Shown: one piece after another, positions 7,202 to 14,650 of the stretch
Position numbering within the stretch: the first letter of the stretch is position 1
Layout of the letters: each line of letters opens with the position of its first letter
Assembly (NCBI GenBank): GCA_041920505.1
Contig: JBHGXV010000061.1
Span: 1 to 26,916 of the forward strand
Source: JBHGXV01 sp041920505
GTDB taxonomy: Bacteria > Bacillota > Bacilli > Brevibacillales > Brevibacillaceae
Direction: 5' to 3'
Length of the DNA stretch: 26,916 bases
Notes under the pieces: generated by a model
What the model was told of the DNA's origin: nothing
The model's input: the letters and a program-made list of their open reading frames with translations, nothing else
Databases searched by the model: none
Made by a program: the position numbers and the translations under genes

Positions 7202-9649
7202 TTGAAGTGTGCACTCATCGATGACGAGATCGTATATCTGCGCGAGGAGACGTATGAGCGCATCCCCGCCTGGCGGGTGCTCGCCGCTGACGGCCGGGTG
7301 CGCTGTCCGGGCTGCGGCGCTCCCCTGCGGCTGGTGGCTGCGATCAGCCGCGATCCGTTCTTTCAGCATCCCCCCGATTCCGGCTGTCCGCTGCCAGAGG
7401 GGACGGAGCAGCCGGAGGGTGTCGAAACGGACATGCTGTCTGCTACGGTTCGGGAAACGGCGGCGACTGCGGCTGTCCCGGCGTTCACTGGCAGCGAGGC
7501 GGCAATGGCTGCGGCGACGGCCGCCGGTTCTGCCGCCTCGGGCACGGCTCTCGCGGAAGCGCCGGTAACAGAAACAAGAGAAGGGGAAGACGGCGGCGAA
7601 CGGTTTGGACCGTTTCGCTTGCCAAAAAACCGGCCGATCCACGCACAGGCAGCAACCACGGTCCAGCCGGAGCGGCCCCCCTACCGCAAACGGCTGACGC
7701 CCAAATACAAGATTCAGCAATTGCTGGAACTTGAGGCGGCGCCGCTTCATCCGGCGCAACTGGAAGCCGTCACGACCACCGAAGGTCCGGTGTTGATCCT
7801 GGCCGGAGCGGGCAGCGGCAAGACGCGGGTGATGACCGCGCGCGCCGCCCACCTGATCCGCGACAAGGGCGTGGACCCGCGTTCGATCATGCTGGTCACC
7901 TTCACGACGAAGGCGGCCGAAGAAATCAGGCAACGGCTGTCGCGGCAGCTTCCCGGCGAGCAGGTGAAAGGATTGATTACCGGGACGTTTCACAGCCTGT
8001 TTTACCGGATGCTCGTCCACCACGATCCCGTGCGCTGGGATCAACGCAGGCTATTGAAGCAGGAGTGGCAGAAATTTCGGCTGTTGCGGGAAAGCGGCGT
8101 ACTGGCCGGAAGTGATTTGGCCGCGCTGTCAGAAGCCGAGTGGGAAGCCGCGCTGGCCGTCGTCAGCCGGTGGAAAAACGAGCTCATCTTGCCGGCCGAC
8201 GCCGCCCTCCTCTCCCCCGCCGCCGAGCCGGAGCGGCAGGCGCAGACATTGTATCCGCTCTACGAAGAGGCGAAGCGTCGGCACGGCTGGTTTGACTTTG
8301 ACGACATGCTGCTGGGCTGCCACGCCTTGCTGAACCACGAGGACATCCGCCGACGGTACCAGGAGCGGATTCTTTACCTGATGATCGACGAGTTTCAGGA
8401 TATCAACCGGGTGCAGTACGAGACTGTCAAACTGCTCGCGGCGCCGCAAAACAACCTGTGCGCCATCGGCGACGACGATCAGTCGATTTACGCGTTTCGC
8501 GGCAGCGACCCGCGCTACATTCTCGGCTTTCCCCGGGATTACCCCGACGCCCGGTCGATCACGCTGGAGGTCAACTACCGATCCCGCTTGGCCATCGTCA
8601 GCCTGGGCTACTCGCTCATTGGCAACAACCGCTCCCGCTGGAAAAAGGAGCTGAAATCGTTCCACGCCGACGAGGGCGATTGTTTCCTGTTTTTCCCCGA
8701 AGACGAAGAGGAACAGGCGTCGCGAATCGTCGACGAAATCCTGCTCTGCACGCAGGCGGGCGCTGCCTACAGCGATTTTGCCATCCTGTTTCGCACCTAC
8801 GAATCGACCCGCCCCTTGCTGGAGAGACTCACCGAGGCAGGGATTCCCGTCTCGTTTGTCCGCGAACAGGAGCTGTTCTACGAGAAACAGACGGTACGCT
8901 GGGCACTCGCCTACCTGCGGCTGGCGATACAGCCGGACGATCACGCCGCCCTGCGGGACATCCTGCCCACCTTGTACATAAGCGCCGAACAATGGAACGC
9001 GCTGCGCAGCCAGGCCATCCTCGACGACGTACCGATCCTTCAGGCGCTGCCCCGGCTGCCCCAGTGGAAAAGCTACCAGCGCAAACATCTGGAAAAAGTG
9101 GCCCAGACACTGCCCCAACTGGCCGCTTGCACGCCGGCACAGGCTCTGGAAGCGATTTGCGAAGATCTGCGGCTGCGCGAATACGTGAAAAAACGCAACA
9201 AGGCACGCGGCGGGCTGGACGAGGAGCACTCGACCGACGAACTGAAGCAATTGTTGGTGGCAGCCAAACGTCATCTGAGCATTCCAGCGTTTCTCGACCA
9301 TGTCAGCCGGATGTCGGGCCGTGACATGGACAGCCGCGCCGCCAAACCGGCGGGAGAGGACGCCGTACAGCTCATGAGCATCCACAAGGCGAAAGGGTTG
9401 GAGTTTGACACGGTCTTTCTCGTCGATCTGGTAGAGGGGGCTCTCCCCCACGAATTCGCCCTTGAGCAGATGCGGCAGGGACATGCGGAGGCGCTGGAGG
9501 AGGAACGGCGGCTGATGTACGTCGGGATCACGCGCGCCCGTCACCGCGTCTGCATCGGGGTGCCACGGGAGCGGCTCGGGCGCAGGACGCGCATCTCCCG
9601 CTTCATCGCCGAAATGGGCCGGGAGATGCCTTCGTCGGACAGGAAGTGA
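7202..9649 (+). CDS. yjcD: UvrD/Rep-type ATP-dependent DNA helicase, YjcD-like
   Basis: 815 aa from TTG at 7202, placed 8-9 nt after GGGGTG; a GTG at 7190 (819 aa) is possible but overlaps that ribosome site. Superfamily 1A helicase motifs are complete: Walker A AGAGSGKT near residue 202-208, Walker B MIDEFQD, motif III GDDDQSIYAFRGSD, motif IV LEVNYRS, motif V MSIHKAKGLEFDTV, and motif VI LMYVGITRARHR. The N-terminus is unusual: a putative zinc site C35-x2-C38 with His56 and Cys62, like the start of CoiA-type proteins, then a low-complexity Ala/Thr-rich linker (about 78-125). B. subtilis YjcD is a helicase of similar size. Role: probably unwinding DNA in repair or recombination. Confidence 0.87.
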   Translation: MKCALIDDEIVYLREETYERIPAWRVLAADGRVRCPGCGAPLRLVAAISRDPFFQHPPDSGCPLPEGTEQPEGVETDMLSATVRETAATAAVPAFTGSEAAMAAATAAGSAASGTALAEAPVTETREGEDGGERFGPFRLPKNRPIHAQAATTVQPERPPYRKRLTPKYKIQQLLELEAAPLHPAQLEAVTTTEGPVLILAGAGSGKTRVMTARAAHLIRDKGVDPRSIMLVTFTTKAAEEIRQRLSRQLPGEQVKGLITGTFHSLFYRMLVHHDPVRWDQRRLLKQEWQKFRLLRESGVLAGSDLAALSEAEWEAALAVVSRWKNELILPADAALLSPAAEPERQAQTLYPLYEEAKRRHGWFDFDDMLLGCHALLNHEDIRRRYQERILYLMIDEFQDINRVQYETVKLLAAPQNNLCAIGDDDQSIYAFRGSDPRYILGFPRDYPDARSITLEVNYRSRLAIVSLGYSLIGNNRSRWKKELKSFHADEGDCFLFFPEDEEEQASRIVDEILLCTQAGAAYSDFAILFRTYESTRPLLERLTEAGIPVSFVREQELFYEKQTVRWALAYLRLAIQPDDHAALRDILPTLYISAEQWNALRSQAILDDVPILQALPRLPQWKSYQRKHLEKVAQTLPQLAACTPAQALEAICEDLRLREYVKKRNKARGGLDEEHSTDELKQLLVAAKRHLSIPAFLDHVSRMSGRDMDSRAAKPAGEDAVQLMSIHKAKGLEFDTVFLVDLVEGALPHEFALEQMRQGHAEALEEERRLMYVGITRARHRVCIGVPRERLGRRTRISRFIAEMGREMPSSDRK

Positions 9650-9705
9650 TCCGTCCGTCCGACGTAGAGGATGATGTCTTCTGTTGTCAGCACGATGGGA
9701 AACAT
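9541..9705 (-). CDS. possible 54-aa peptide gene, antisense to the 3' end of yjcD
   Basis: ATG at 9705 is preceded by AAAAAGGAGTG with 5-6 nt spacing, a ribosome site as good as any in the window. The frame runs MFPIVLTTEDIILYVGRT and continues to TGA at 9543-9541. The N-terminal third is hydrophobic and plausible; the C-terminal part is Arg-rich and overlaps the helicase gene by 109 nt on the other strand, where codon content may be dictated by yjcD. I recognise no family. It may be a real short gene or only a fortuitous SD-ATG pair. Confidence 0.3.
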   Translation of the reverse strand: MFPIVLTTEDIILYVGRTDHFLSDEGISRPISAMKREMRVLRPSRSRGTPMQTR

Positions 9706-9756
9706 CGGAACACTCCTTTTTGCGAGAGAACGTTGTGATAGGAACAGAGTGCCCTA

Positions 9757-9788
9757 AGCGGCAGTTTCTCATGCGAGAAGCTGCCGCT
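9757..9788. repeat. near-perfect 14-bp hairpin with tetraloop
   Basis: 9757-9770 pairs with 9775-9788 (core AGCGGCAG with CTGCCGCT, then TTTCTC with GAGAAG, one G-T pair), loop ATGC. No T-run follows on either strand. It lies between yjcD and the fabI terminator. It may be a transcript-end stabiliser for yjcD or a 5' structure on the transcript of the small minus-strand ORF. Confidence 0.6.
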
Positions 9789-9817
9789 CTCCACTTTATA
9801 GGCAATGTATGAGACAG

Positions 9818-9864
9818 AAAAAAACTCTCCCCCAGGCAAAGAGTCAGATCGCCTGAGGGAGAGT
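9818..9864 (-). terminator. intrinsic terminator of fabI
   Basis: On the minus strand ACTCTCCC-T-CAGGC (9864-9851) pairs with GCCTG-G-GGGAGAGT (9837-9824), followed by TTTTTTT. It lies 24 nt after the fabI stop. Confidence 0.9.
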
Positions 9865-9888
9865 CCGTATGCCGGTGCGGCTTGAGGT

Positions 9889-10671
9889 TTACCGGCCCAT
9901 GATGCTGTATCCGGCGTCCACGTGCAGAATCTCGCCCGTGATGCCTCGGGAAAGATGGCTGAACAGGAAGAGTGCCGTATCGCCCACGTCGGATTGGTCG
10001 ACGGTGCGGCGCAGCGGCGCTTTTTCTTCGATTTCCTTGAGAATCGTGTTGAAGTTGCGCACCCCTTTGGCCGCCAACGTGCGGATCGGACCGGCGGAAA
10101 TGGCGTTGACACGAATGTTGTCCTTGCCAAGGTCGCTCGCCAGATAGCGCATGCTGGCGTCCAACGCCGCTTTGGCCACGCCCATCACGTTGTAGTTGGG
10201 CACGACGCGCTCGCCGCCCAGATAGGTCAGGGTGACGATGCTGCCGCCTTCGGTCATCAGCGGACGGGCGGCGCGGGCCACGGCCACCAGCGAGTAGGCG
10301 CTGATGTCCTGCGCCAGCGCGTAGCCGTCGCGGGAGGTGTTGATGAACTCCCCTTCCAGCTCTTCGGTTTTGGCAAAGGCGATGCAGTGCGCGACGCCGT
10401 GCAGCACGCCCACTTTCTCCTTGATCTGCGCGAACGCTGCTTCAATTTCCTCGTCCTTGGTGACGTCGCAGGGAATGAGGATTTGCTCCGGCTGGGGAAG
10501 CGTCGCCGCCAGTTCAGCCACATTTTCACGCAACCGTTCCCCTTGGTACGTGAAAATCAGATTGGCGCCCGCCTTGGCCAGCGACTGGGCGATGCCCCAG
10601 GCGATGCTGCGGTGGTTCGCCACACCCATGATCAAAATGTTTTTTCCTTCCAGTTGCAACAACGAATTCAT
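9889..10671 (-). CDS. fabI: enoyl-[acyl-carrier-protein] reductase (NADH), FabI
   Basis: 260 aa. FabI catalyses the last, NAD(P)H-dependent step of each fatty acid elongation cycle in the cytoplasm. It is a short-chain dehydrogenase variant: nucleotide-binding GVANHRSIAWGIA (16-28), CDVT (68-71), HCIAFA near 95-100, and the FabI-type catalytic set Tyr150, Tyr160 and Lys167 (Y-x6-K) with the LGGERVVPNYNVMGVAKAAL segment. Length matches the family. ATG at 10671 is preceded by AAAGGGG about 10 nt upstream. The gene is monocistronic with its own terminator. I looked for a FapR operator in the upstream region and did not find one. In B. subtilis fabI lies near yjcD as well. Confidence 0.97.
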   Translation of the reverse strand: MNSLLQLEGKNILIMGVANHRSIAWGIAQSLAKAGANLIFTYQGERLRENVAELAATLPQPEQILIPCDVTKDEEIEAAFAQIKEKVGVLHGVAHCIAFAKTEELEGEFINTSRDGYALAQDISAYSLVAVARAARPLMTEGGSIVTLTYLGGERVVPNYNVMGVAKAALDASMRYLASDLGKDNIRVNAISAGPIRTLAAKGVRNFNTILKEIEEKAPLRRTVDQSDVGDTALFLFSHLSRGITGEILHVDAGYSIMGR

Positions 10672-10706
10672 TATGTATCGGCCCCTTTTCCAAGTCTTCC
10701 TCCGAC

Positions 10707-10712
10707 ATTATA
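10707..10712 (-). promoter_or_regulatory. -10 element for fabI
   Basis: On the minus strand a perfect TATAAT lies about 36 nt before the fabI start codon. No good -35 is seen 16-18 bp upstream, so the promoter may depend on an activator or be weak. Confidence 0.45.
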
Positions 10713-10756
10713 ACCGATCTTGGCCGTTCGATCGAGTCATTGGCCGAAGAAACAGC

Positions 10757-10785
10757 AAAACGGGGCCGGACCCGGCGCGTCCGGC
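10757..10785 (-). terminator. probable terminator of the 58-aa gene
   Basis: On the minus strand GCCGGAC (10785-10779) pairs with GTCCGGC (10771-10765), followed after CCCG by TTTT. GC-rich stem, short T-run. Confidence 0.5.
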
Positions 10786-10805
10786 GTCGAGATGACTAGA
10801 GACGG

Positions 10806-10982
10806 CTACTCCCCTTGCTGGAACGAACCGGCCAACTCGTCGGGCGGCACAGCCCCCGCCGTCTGGTTAAACACCCAGTCCGTCTCTACCGGATTGAGCG
10901 CCGTTCCCTCGGCCGGCCACTCTGCCTTCAACCGGGCCGGATCAGCCTTGGCCGTACGTTCCGAAACCCATTCTTGCTCCAC
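10806..10982 (-). CDS. small hypothetical protein, 58 aa
   Basis: GTG at 10982 is preceded by AAAGGAGG with 7 nt spacing; the longer ATG frame at 11006 would place that ribosome site inside the gene. The protein is hydrophilic, rich in Glu, Ala and Pro, with WVSERTAKAD and NPVETDWVFNQTAG segments and no transmembrane helix. I do not recognise it. It follows the ZIP transporter gene by 58 nt on the same strand and could be co-transcribed. Reality is supported by the ribosome site and a likely terminator. Confidence 0.5.
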   Translation of the reverse strand: MEQEWVSERTAKADPARLKAEWPAEGTALNPVETDWVFNQTAGAVPPDELAGSFQQGE

Positions 10983-11040
10983 GCAGCTTCCTCCTTTGGC
11001 TTGCATGCTCGTTTGTTAGCGTGGAAAAAACAGCCGGTCT

Positions 11041-11772
11041 CTATGCATGCGAATGGGGAGAACCAAGCAAGACCGTCAGCGCGAAATAGGCCACCATCGC
11101 GGCAAAGAAGAACAGGATCGCGCGCGGGCGGCCGCTGTGCTGCACCAGAGGCACGAGATGGCTCGCGGACACGTAGAGAAACACCCCGGCGGCGAAAGCA
11201 AGCACCACATCCGGCCAGTCTGTGCCAAGCCACTGGTCGACGACGGCGATACTGAAGCCCCCGGCCAAGGTAACCAGCCCGAGTGCCGCCGCCCCGGCCA
11301 AGGCAACTGCCCGGCTGCCGGAGGACGCCAGGAGCAGGGAGGCCACCGTGACACCGTCGGGAAGTTTGTGCAAAATCATCGCGCTGACCAGCGGGACGCT
11401 CAACGCCGCGTCGGCGCGGAAACTGGCCACAAGCGACAGCCCTTCGAGAAACGCGTGCAGAAAAAAGCCCACGCTTACTCCCACAGTCTCCGCCGCATCT
11501 CCCCCGTGTCCTTTGGGGCCAACCGCTTCGATGACGAACAGGAACGCAAACCCGAGCAGCACAAATAGCATCTGTCCGCGGCCGCCGTGTTCCATGCTGT
11601 GCGGCAGCAAATCAAGCACCGTCAGCGCGAACAACAGCCCGCCGCCGACGCTGACCATGTCGTAGAGCGACTCCTTCGGCCAGGCCTTGCGCAGACACAG
11701 GAGCATGCCGCCGACGACGCTGGCCCCGGCCGCCACACTGAGAAGCAACGGTAACGCGATCGCCGATGTCAC
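11041..11772 (-). CDS. ZIP-family divalent metal transporter
   Basis: 243 aa from GTG at 11772, chosen because it gives the first transmembrane helix right after the start; the 293-aa frame adds a basic, non-family N-terminus. ZIP proteins move Zn2+, Fe2+ or Mn2+ into the cytoplasm. About eight hydrophobic helices are visible. The metal-site motifs are present: HAFLEGLSL in helix IV and HKLPDG in helix V. The cytoplasmic loop before them (GPKGHGGDAAE) is short and only weakly His-rich. The ribosome site is poor (GGCGGAAG). Metal specificity cannot be read; TerC/Mn genes nearby are suggestive only. Confidence 0.85.
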   Translation of the reverse strand: MTSAIALPLLLSVAAGASVVGGMLLCLRKAWPKESLYDMVSVGGGLLFALTVLDLLPHSMEHGGRGQMLFVLLGFAFLFVIEAVGPKGHGGDAAETVGVSVGFFLHAFLEGLSLVASFRADAALSVPLVSAMILHKLPDGVTVASLLLASSGSRAVALAGAAALGLVTLAGGFSIAVVDQWLGTDWPDVVLAFAAGVFLYVSASHLVPLVQHSGRPRAILFFFAAMVAYFALTVLLGSPHSHA

Positions 11773-12009
11773 GTATCTTCCGCCCACTTTCCTCGTCCGC
11801 TTGCTGGGACAGCTTTTCCTTCCCATTCTACGCGCCTGGCTCCCTGGATATGTGAAGTTCACGCCGACAAGCCGGTGGTACGAAAGCGGGTCCCTTTTTT
11901 CCGCGGCCGCGCCATTTGACAAAAAATCGCAATCCTGTCCAATTGAGACGAAAAATCACTAGTTTTTAGAACCTTTGTCGGATTCTCCTTTTCCCGGAAA
12001 AATCCCTGC

Positions 12010-12015
12010 TATAAT
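12010..12015 (+). promoter_or_regulatory. -10 element for the MerR-like gene
   Basis: Perfect TATAAT about 49 nt before the start at 12064. No recognisable -35 at 16-18 bp. TTGTCG sits about 28 bp upstream, too far for normal use. Confidence 0.4.
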
Positions 12016-12063
12016 GAGAGACAGGTACACACCGGAATGCTTTGTCAAGGGAGTGGATTGGCG

Positions 12064-12672
12064 ATGAGTCTGGAAGTTCAAGTGTGGATGGCGTCAAAAG
12101 AAGTGGCCGACCGGCTGGATCTCCACGTGCGCACGCTGCGCAACTGGCTGGAGATGTTCGTTCCGGCGAGCGAGCGGCAAAAAAATCCGCAAGGGCACTA
12201 CCTGATCAGCGAGGTCGGCTGCGCCCTGCTCAAGGAAGTAAAAGCGCGCAAGGAAGCGGGCAATGCCTCCTTGCGCGACATCAAACGCCAACTGATTGAC
12301 GAGGGGCTGCTTCCGTCGGACATGCTGCTCGCCGAAGAAGAGGCGGCAAGTGCAGCCGATTCGTCTGCGCTCTCCGGGTCGTTTCGCGACGGGGAGCTGA
12401 TTGTGCAGGAAGCGATCCTTCAATTCCGCAAAGAACTGGCAAACTTGTCCGCGTTGCAGCAAATGCAATCCTCGATCCTGGAAAAAATCGCTGACATCGA
12501 GGAGATGCAGGAGTCGCTCCGCCTGGAGATGCGCCGCGTCACGTTTGAGATGGACCTGATGCAACAGCGCCTCACCCGGCGCAAACATCGGCATGAACGC
12601 TACCAGTCGCGCTGGTCGCTGAATCCGTTCCGCTGGTTTACCCGGTCCGGCCGAAGCGTCACTGCCGACTGA
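12064..12672 (+). CDS. MerR-like DNA-binding protein with coiled coil (RacA-like architecture)
   Basis: 202 aa. ATG at 12064 lies 10 nt after GGGAG; a TTG at 12058 is an alternative. Residues about 8-75 form a MerR-type winged helix-turn-helix (MASKEVADRLDLHVRTLRNW, then a GHYLISE wing). Residues about 110-180 are a heptad-rich coiled coil (LSALQQMQSSILEKIADIEEMQ). The C-terminus is strongly basic (RRKHRHERYQSR). There is no ligand-binding domain. The layout, HTH then coiled coil then basic tail, resembles RacA, the B. subtilis chromosome-anchoring protein, but I cannot show homology. It could equally be a phage-type or orphan regulator. Monocistronic, ending at a shared terminator. Confidence 0.65.
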   Translation: MSLEVQVWMASKEVADRLDLHVRTLRNWLEMFVPASERQKNPQGHYLISEVGCALLKEVKARKEAGNASLRDIKRQLIDEGLLPSDMLLAEEEAASAADSSALSGSFRDGELIVQEAILQFRKELANLSALQQMQSSILEKIADIEEMQESLRLEMRRVTFEMDLMQQRLTRRKHRHERYQSRWSLNPFRWFTRSGRSVTAD

Positions 12673-12751
12673 AGTCGAACAAGTCCCGGCACCTGTCCTG
12701 ATCGCGCCCGCTCTTCCCGGCCATGTACAGCCACTAATCGCTTGCAAGTCA

Positions 12752-12792
12752 AAAACAGCCCCCTGCCGACCAGACGGCAGCGGGCTGTTTTG
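12752..12792. terminator. bidirectional intrinsic terminator
   Basis: AAAACAGCCC-C-CTGCCG pairs with CGGCAG-C-GGGCTGTTTT around an ACCAGA loop. T-runs appear on both strands, serving the MerR-like gene (plus) and the TerC gene (minus). Confidence 0.88.
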
Positions 12793-12837
12793 GCGTTTTG
12801 CGGGCACGCGCCAGGCCCGGATGGAAGGGGCGGCCGG

Positions 12838-13572
12838 TCAGGAACCGGCAGCCGCTTTATCCTGGGGGAACTTCGTCTCTTGGTGCTCCGCGTTTTTTTG
12901 CGCGGCGGCCTTCTGTTCCAATCGTGTGCGTTTCCACCATCCCGCCCCGATCACCAGGGCGGCAACGAGCAGTTTGCAGACAAACTCCAGAATCGGCGCC
13001 CCGTGGAAAAAGGCGGCGACGGCCGGTTCGTGCGCGATCATCTTGGCCGCCGTCCACGCCAGAATCCCCGAACCGATGTAGACAATCCACGGGAACCGCT
13101 CCATCCAGCCGAGGATCAGCCGACTGCCCCAGATCATAATCGGGACGCTGATCAACAGTCCGATGATAATCAAGGTCAGGTCGCCGCCCGCAGCGCCAGC
13201 CACGGCCAACACGTTGTCCAATCCCATCAGCACATCGGCAACCACAATGGTTTTGATCGCCTGCCAGAGATTCTCAGCCGGTTTGATCTCGCGGTCATTG
13301 TCCTCCTCCACCAGCAACTTGTAGGCGATCCAGACCAGCAACAGCCCGCCCGTGAGGAACAGGTACGGGATTTTCAACAACAGCGCGGCCGCCAAGGTGG
13401 CCAGCATCCGCACGGCGATGGCCAACCCCGTCCCCCACAGAATCGCCCGCTTCTTCTGATCGGCGGGTAGGCGGCGGCTCGCCATCGCGATCACGACGGC
13501 GTTGTCCCCTCCGAGCAGGATATCAATGGCAACGATCATCAACAGAGCCGTCCAAAATTCCGTTTCCCACAT
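12838..13572 (-). CDS. TerC-family membrane protein (YkoY/YjbE type, probable Mn2+ export)
   Basis: 244 aa from ATG at 13572, preceded by GGAGGGGGAG. TerC-family hallmark Asp residues lie in two symmetric membrane segments: AIDILLGGDNAVVIA (about 16-30) and ADVLMGLDNVLAVAG (about 110-124). Seven or so transmembrane helices are visible, ending in a charged cytoplasmic tail (KRTRLEQKAAAQKNAEHQE). In B. subtilis TerC proteins help load Mn2+ onto exported enzymes and remove excess Mn2+. A manganese riboswitch in its leader supports this role directly. The 276-aa frame starts inside the leader and is rejected. Confidence 0.92.
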   Translation of the reverse strand: MWETEFWTALLMIVAIDILLGGDNAVVIAMASRRLPADQKKRAILWGTGLAIAVRMLATLAAALLLKIPYLFLTGGLLLVWIAYKLLVEEDNDREIKPAENLWQAIKTIVVADVLMGLDNVLAVAGAAGGDLTLIIIGLLISVPIMIWGSRLILGWMERFPWIVYIGSGILAWTAAKMIAHEPAVAAFFHGAPILEFVCKLLVAALVIGAGWWKRTRLEQKAAAQKNAEHQETKFPQDKAAAGS

Positions 13573-13666
13573 GTTTTCTTCTCCCCCTCCGCTTGTGTGG
13601 GCGATGCGACCCGGGCGTTTCCCGCCGGCAGCCGCTCTCCCGATGGCCCGCAGGTGAGAAATCAAC

Positions 13667-13709
13667 AAAAAAAGACCTCACCTACGCGTGACACATAGGC
13701 AAAGGTCTT
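13667..13709 (-). terminator. riboswitch expression-platform terminator
   Basis: AAGACCT-TTG-CCTA (RNA 13709-13696) pairs with TAGG-TG-AGGTCTT (13684-13672), followed by TTTTTTT. It is mutually exclusive with riboswitch P1. Confidence 0.82.
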
Positions 13710-13795
13710 GCTAACAACGAGATCGTTGCCAACAAAGCCGAGGACAAAGACTGTCCTGTCTTGACGACTTTGTTGTAAAAGCTACTCCCCTTTGA
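13667..13795 (-). promoter_or_regulatory. yybP-ykoY (manganese) riboswitch controlling the TerC gene
   Basis: On the minus strand the RNA opens CAAAGGGGAGTAGC (13794-13781), the hallmark of the yybP-ykoY class. P1 closes as CAAAGG (13794-13789) with CCTTTG (13705-13700). The 3' strand of P1 overlaps the 5' arm of an intrinsic terminator, so Mn2+-stabilised P1 should prevent termination and switch the gene on. The conserved GCAAGACC-type 3' segment matches ykoY. This is a known class with a known logic, assigned by motif; the internal stems were not modelled in full. Confidence 0.88.
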
Positions 13796-13823
13796 AAAGC
13801 AGAAAAAATTACTGCTTGCTTAT

Positions 13824-13853
13824 ATGTTATCGCCGGACAAGGGTTGTTGTCAA
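13824..13853 (-). promoter_or_regulatory. promoter of the riboswitch-TerC transcript
   Basis: Perfect TTGACA (13853-13848) and TAACAT (13829-13824), 18 bp apart, start RNA about 25 nt before the GGGGAGTAGC motif. Confidence 0.6.
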
Positions 13854-13872
13854 CTGCCGAATTGAGTAAGAT
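13844..13872 (+). promoter_or_regulatory. divergent promoter for the 173-aa conserved gene
   Basis: TTGTTG (13844-13849) and TAAGAT (13867-13872), 17 bp apart. Its -35 overlaps the -35 of the TerC promoter on the other strand (13848-13853). Confidence 0.4.
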
Positions 13873-13893
13873 GGTAACGAGGAGGGTTGTCTT

Positions 13894-14415
13894 GTGAGAA
13901 AACAATTTGTCCTGGAGGCAGTCATGCTGGCCATATACGGCGAGCTGATGGTGCCGGCTCAACCAGTCGAATACCTCATCCCTTCTTCGACCATCTACGA
14001 GCTGGACGAAATTTTACATAATCCCGAGCCGATCATGCCCGACCCGGAAGACGACAAACACGTCCGCGAAATGATCGCAGACATGATTCAATACTTCCGC
14101 GACCCGTTCAAGCGCAAGAAAATGGAAAAGTCCCTGGTGGCTCCCTGGTCGACGGTGACGTTTCCCTTCCGCGACGAGGTCCATCTGACGATCGTCAAGG
14201 CGGAAGATACCGCTTTTTGGGGCGAAGCGTTTGATCCGATCGAAACGGAGCTGCTTCTGGCTGCGATGCGCTTCCACGCGCCGCTGTTGACCGATCAGAT
14301 CGAGTGGCAGGACCGGATCATCGAACACCGCGTGCCGGTGCAGTTTTACGACATCGACGATTTTGAGTTTGCCGTGGAAGAAGGCATCCGTCCCGAAGAC
14401 TTGCAGGAACGGTGA
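13894..14415 (+). CDS. conserved protein of unknown function, 173 aa
   Basis: GTG at 13894 has GGAGGG 7 nt upstream. The protein is soluble and acidic, rich in Asp/Glu and aromatic residues. Segments that look conserved include IPSSTIYELDEIL (29-41), IMPDPEDDKHVREMI (47-61), EAFDPIETELLLAAMRF (111-127) and VQFYDIDDFEFAVEEG (149-164). Similar proteins occur in Paenibacillaceae and sometimes carry the unsupported label ADP-heptose synthase; I see no nucleotide-binding motif to justify that. The middle (LLTDQIEWQDRIIEH) resembles the last part of PIN-like folds, but that is weak. Divergent from TerC with overlapping promoters, so expression may be linked. Confidence 0.75.
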   Translation: MRKQFVLEAVMLAIYGELMVPAQPVEYLIPSSTIYELDEILHNPEPIMPDPEDDKHVREMIADMIQYFRDPFKRKKMEKSLVAPWSTVTFPFRDEVHLTIVKAEDTAFWGEAFDPIETELLLAAMRFHAPLLTDQIEWQDRIIEHRVPVQFYDIDDFEFAVEEGIRPEDLQER

Positions 14416-14522
14416 CCGTCGACTGCCTGTGTCACGGGTGATGGTTCCCGCTCGCAGGTCTCCGGTCTGTGAAGACACTGGTCCTTGCGAAACCTCAACA
14501 ATAAAAAAGCGGTTTGTCAACA

Positions 14523-14552
14523 TTCCCTGGAGGACATCCAGGGAACTTTTTT
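14523..14552 (+). terminator. intrinsic terminator after the 173-aa gene
   Basis: TTCCCTGG (14523-14530) pairs with CCAGGGAA (14538-14545), then C and TTTTTT. It is about 110 nt beyond the stop, leaving a long 3' UTR with no obvious gene. Confidence 0.85.
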
Positions 14553-14599
14553 GCTGCCTGGCTGTTTTTGCGATCAGAATTGGCTCTTTTTTTTCGGAC

Positions 14600-14621
14600 G
14601 GTTTCCCCGTATAGTGGAACC
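14600..14621. promoter_or_regulatory. putative operator around the -10 of the MocR gene
   Basis: GGTTTCC (14600-14606) and GGAACC (14616-14621) form an imperfect inverted repeat with TATAGT (14610-14615) in the centre. MocR regulators often control their own promoter; this would block RNA polymerase. No clear -35 is present. Confidence 0.35.
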
Positions 14622-14650
14622 AATAACAAATCGTCCAAAGGGGTGAAACG

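Noticed and set aside
8129..9805. 558-codon minus-strand frame across yjcD
   Set aside because: Antisense shadow of the helicase gene in GC-rich sequence; no ribosome site and no family pattern, while the plus frame has all helicase motifs.
10672..10760. FapR operator upstream of fabI
   Set aside because: The TTAGTACC-type palindrome is absent in the upstream region, though FapR often controls fab genes in Bacillota.
14416..14522. Possible small RNA or T-box in the long 3' UTR before the terminator at 14523
   Set aside because: No T-box sequence and no internal promoter convincing enough; probably just 3' UTR.
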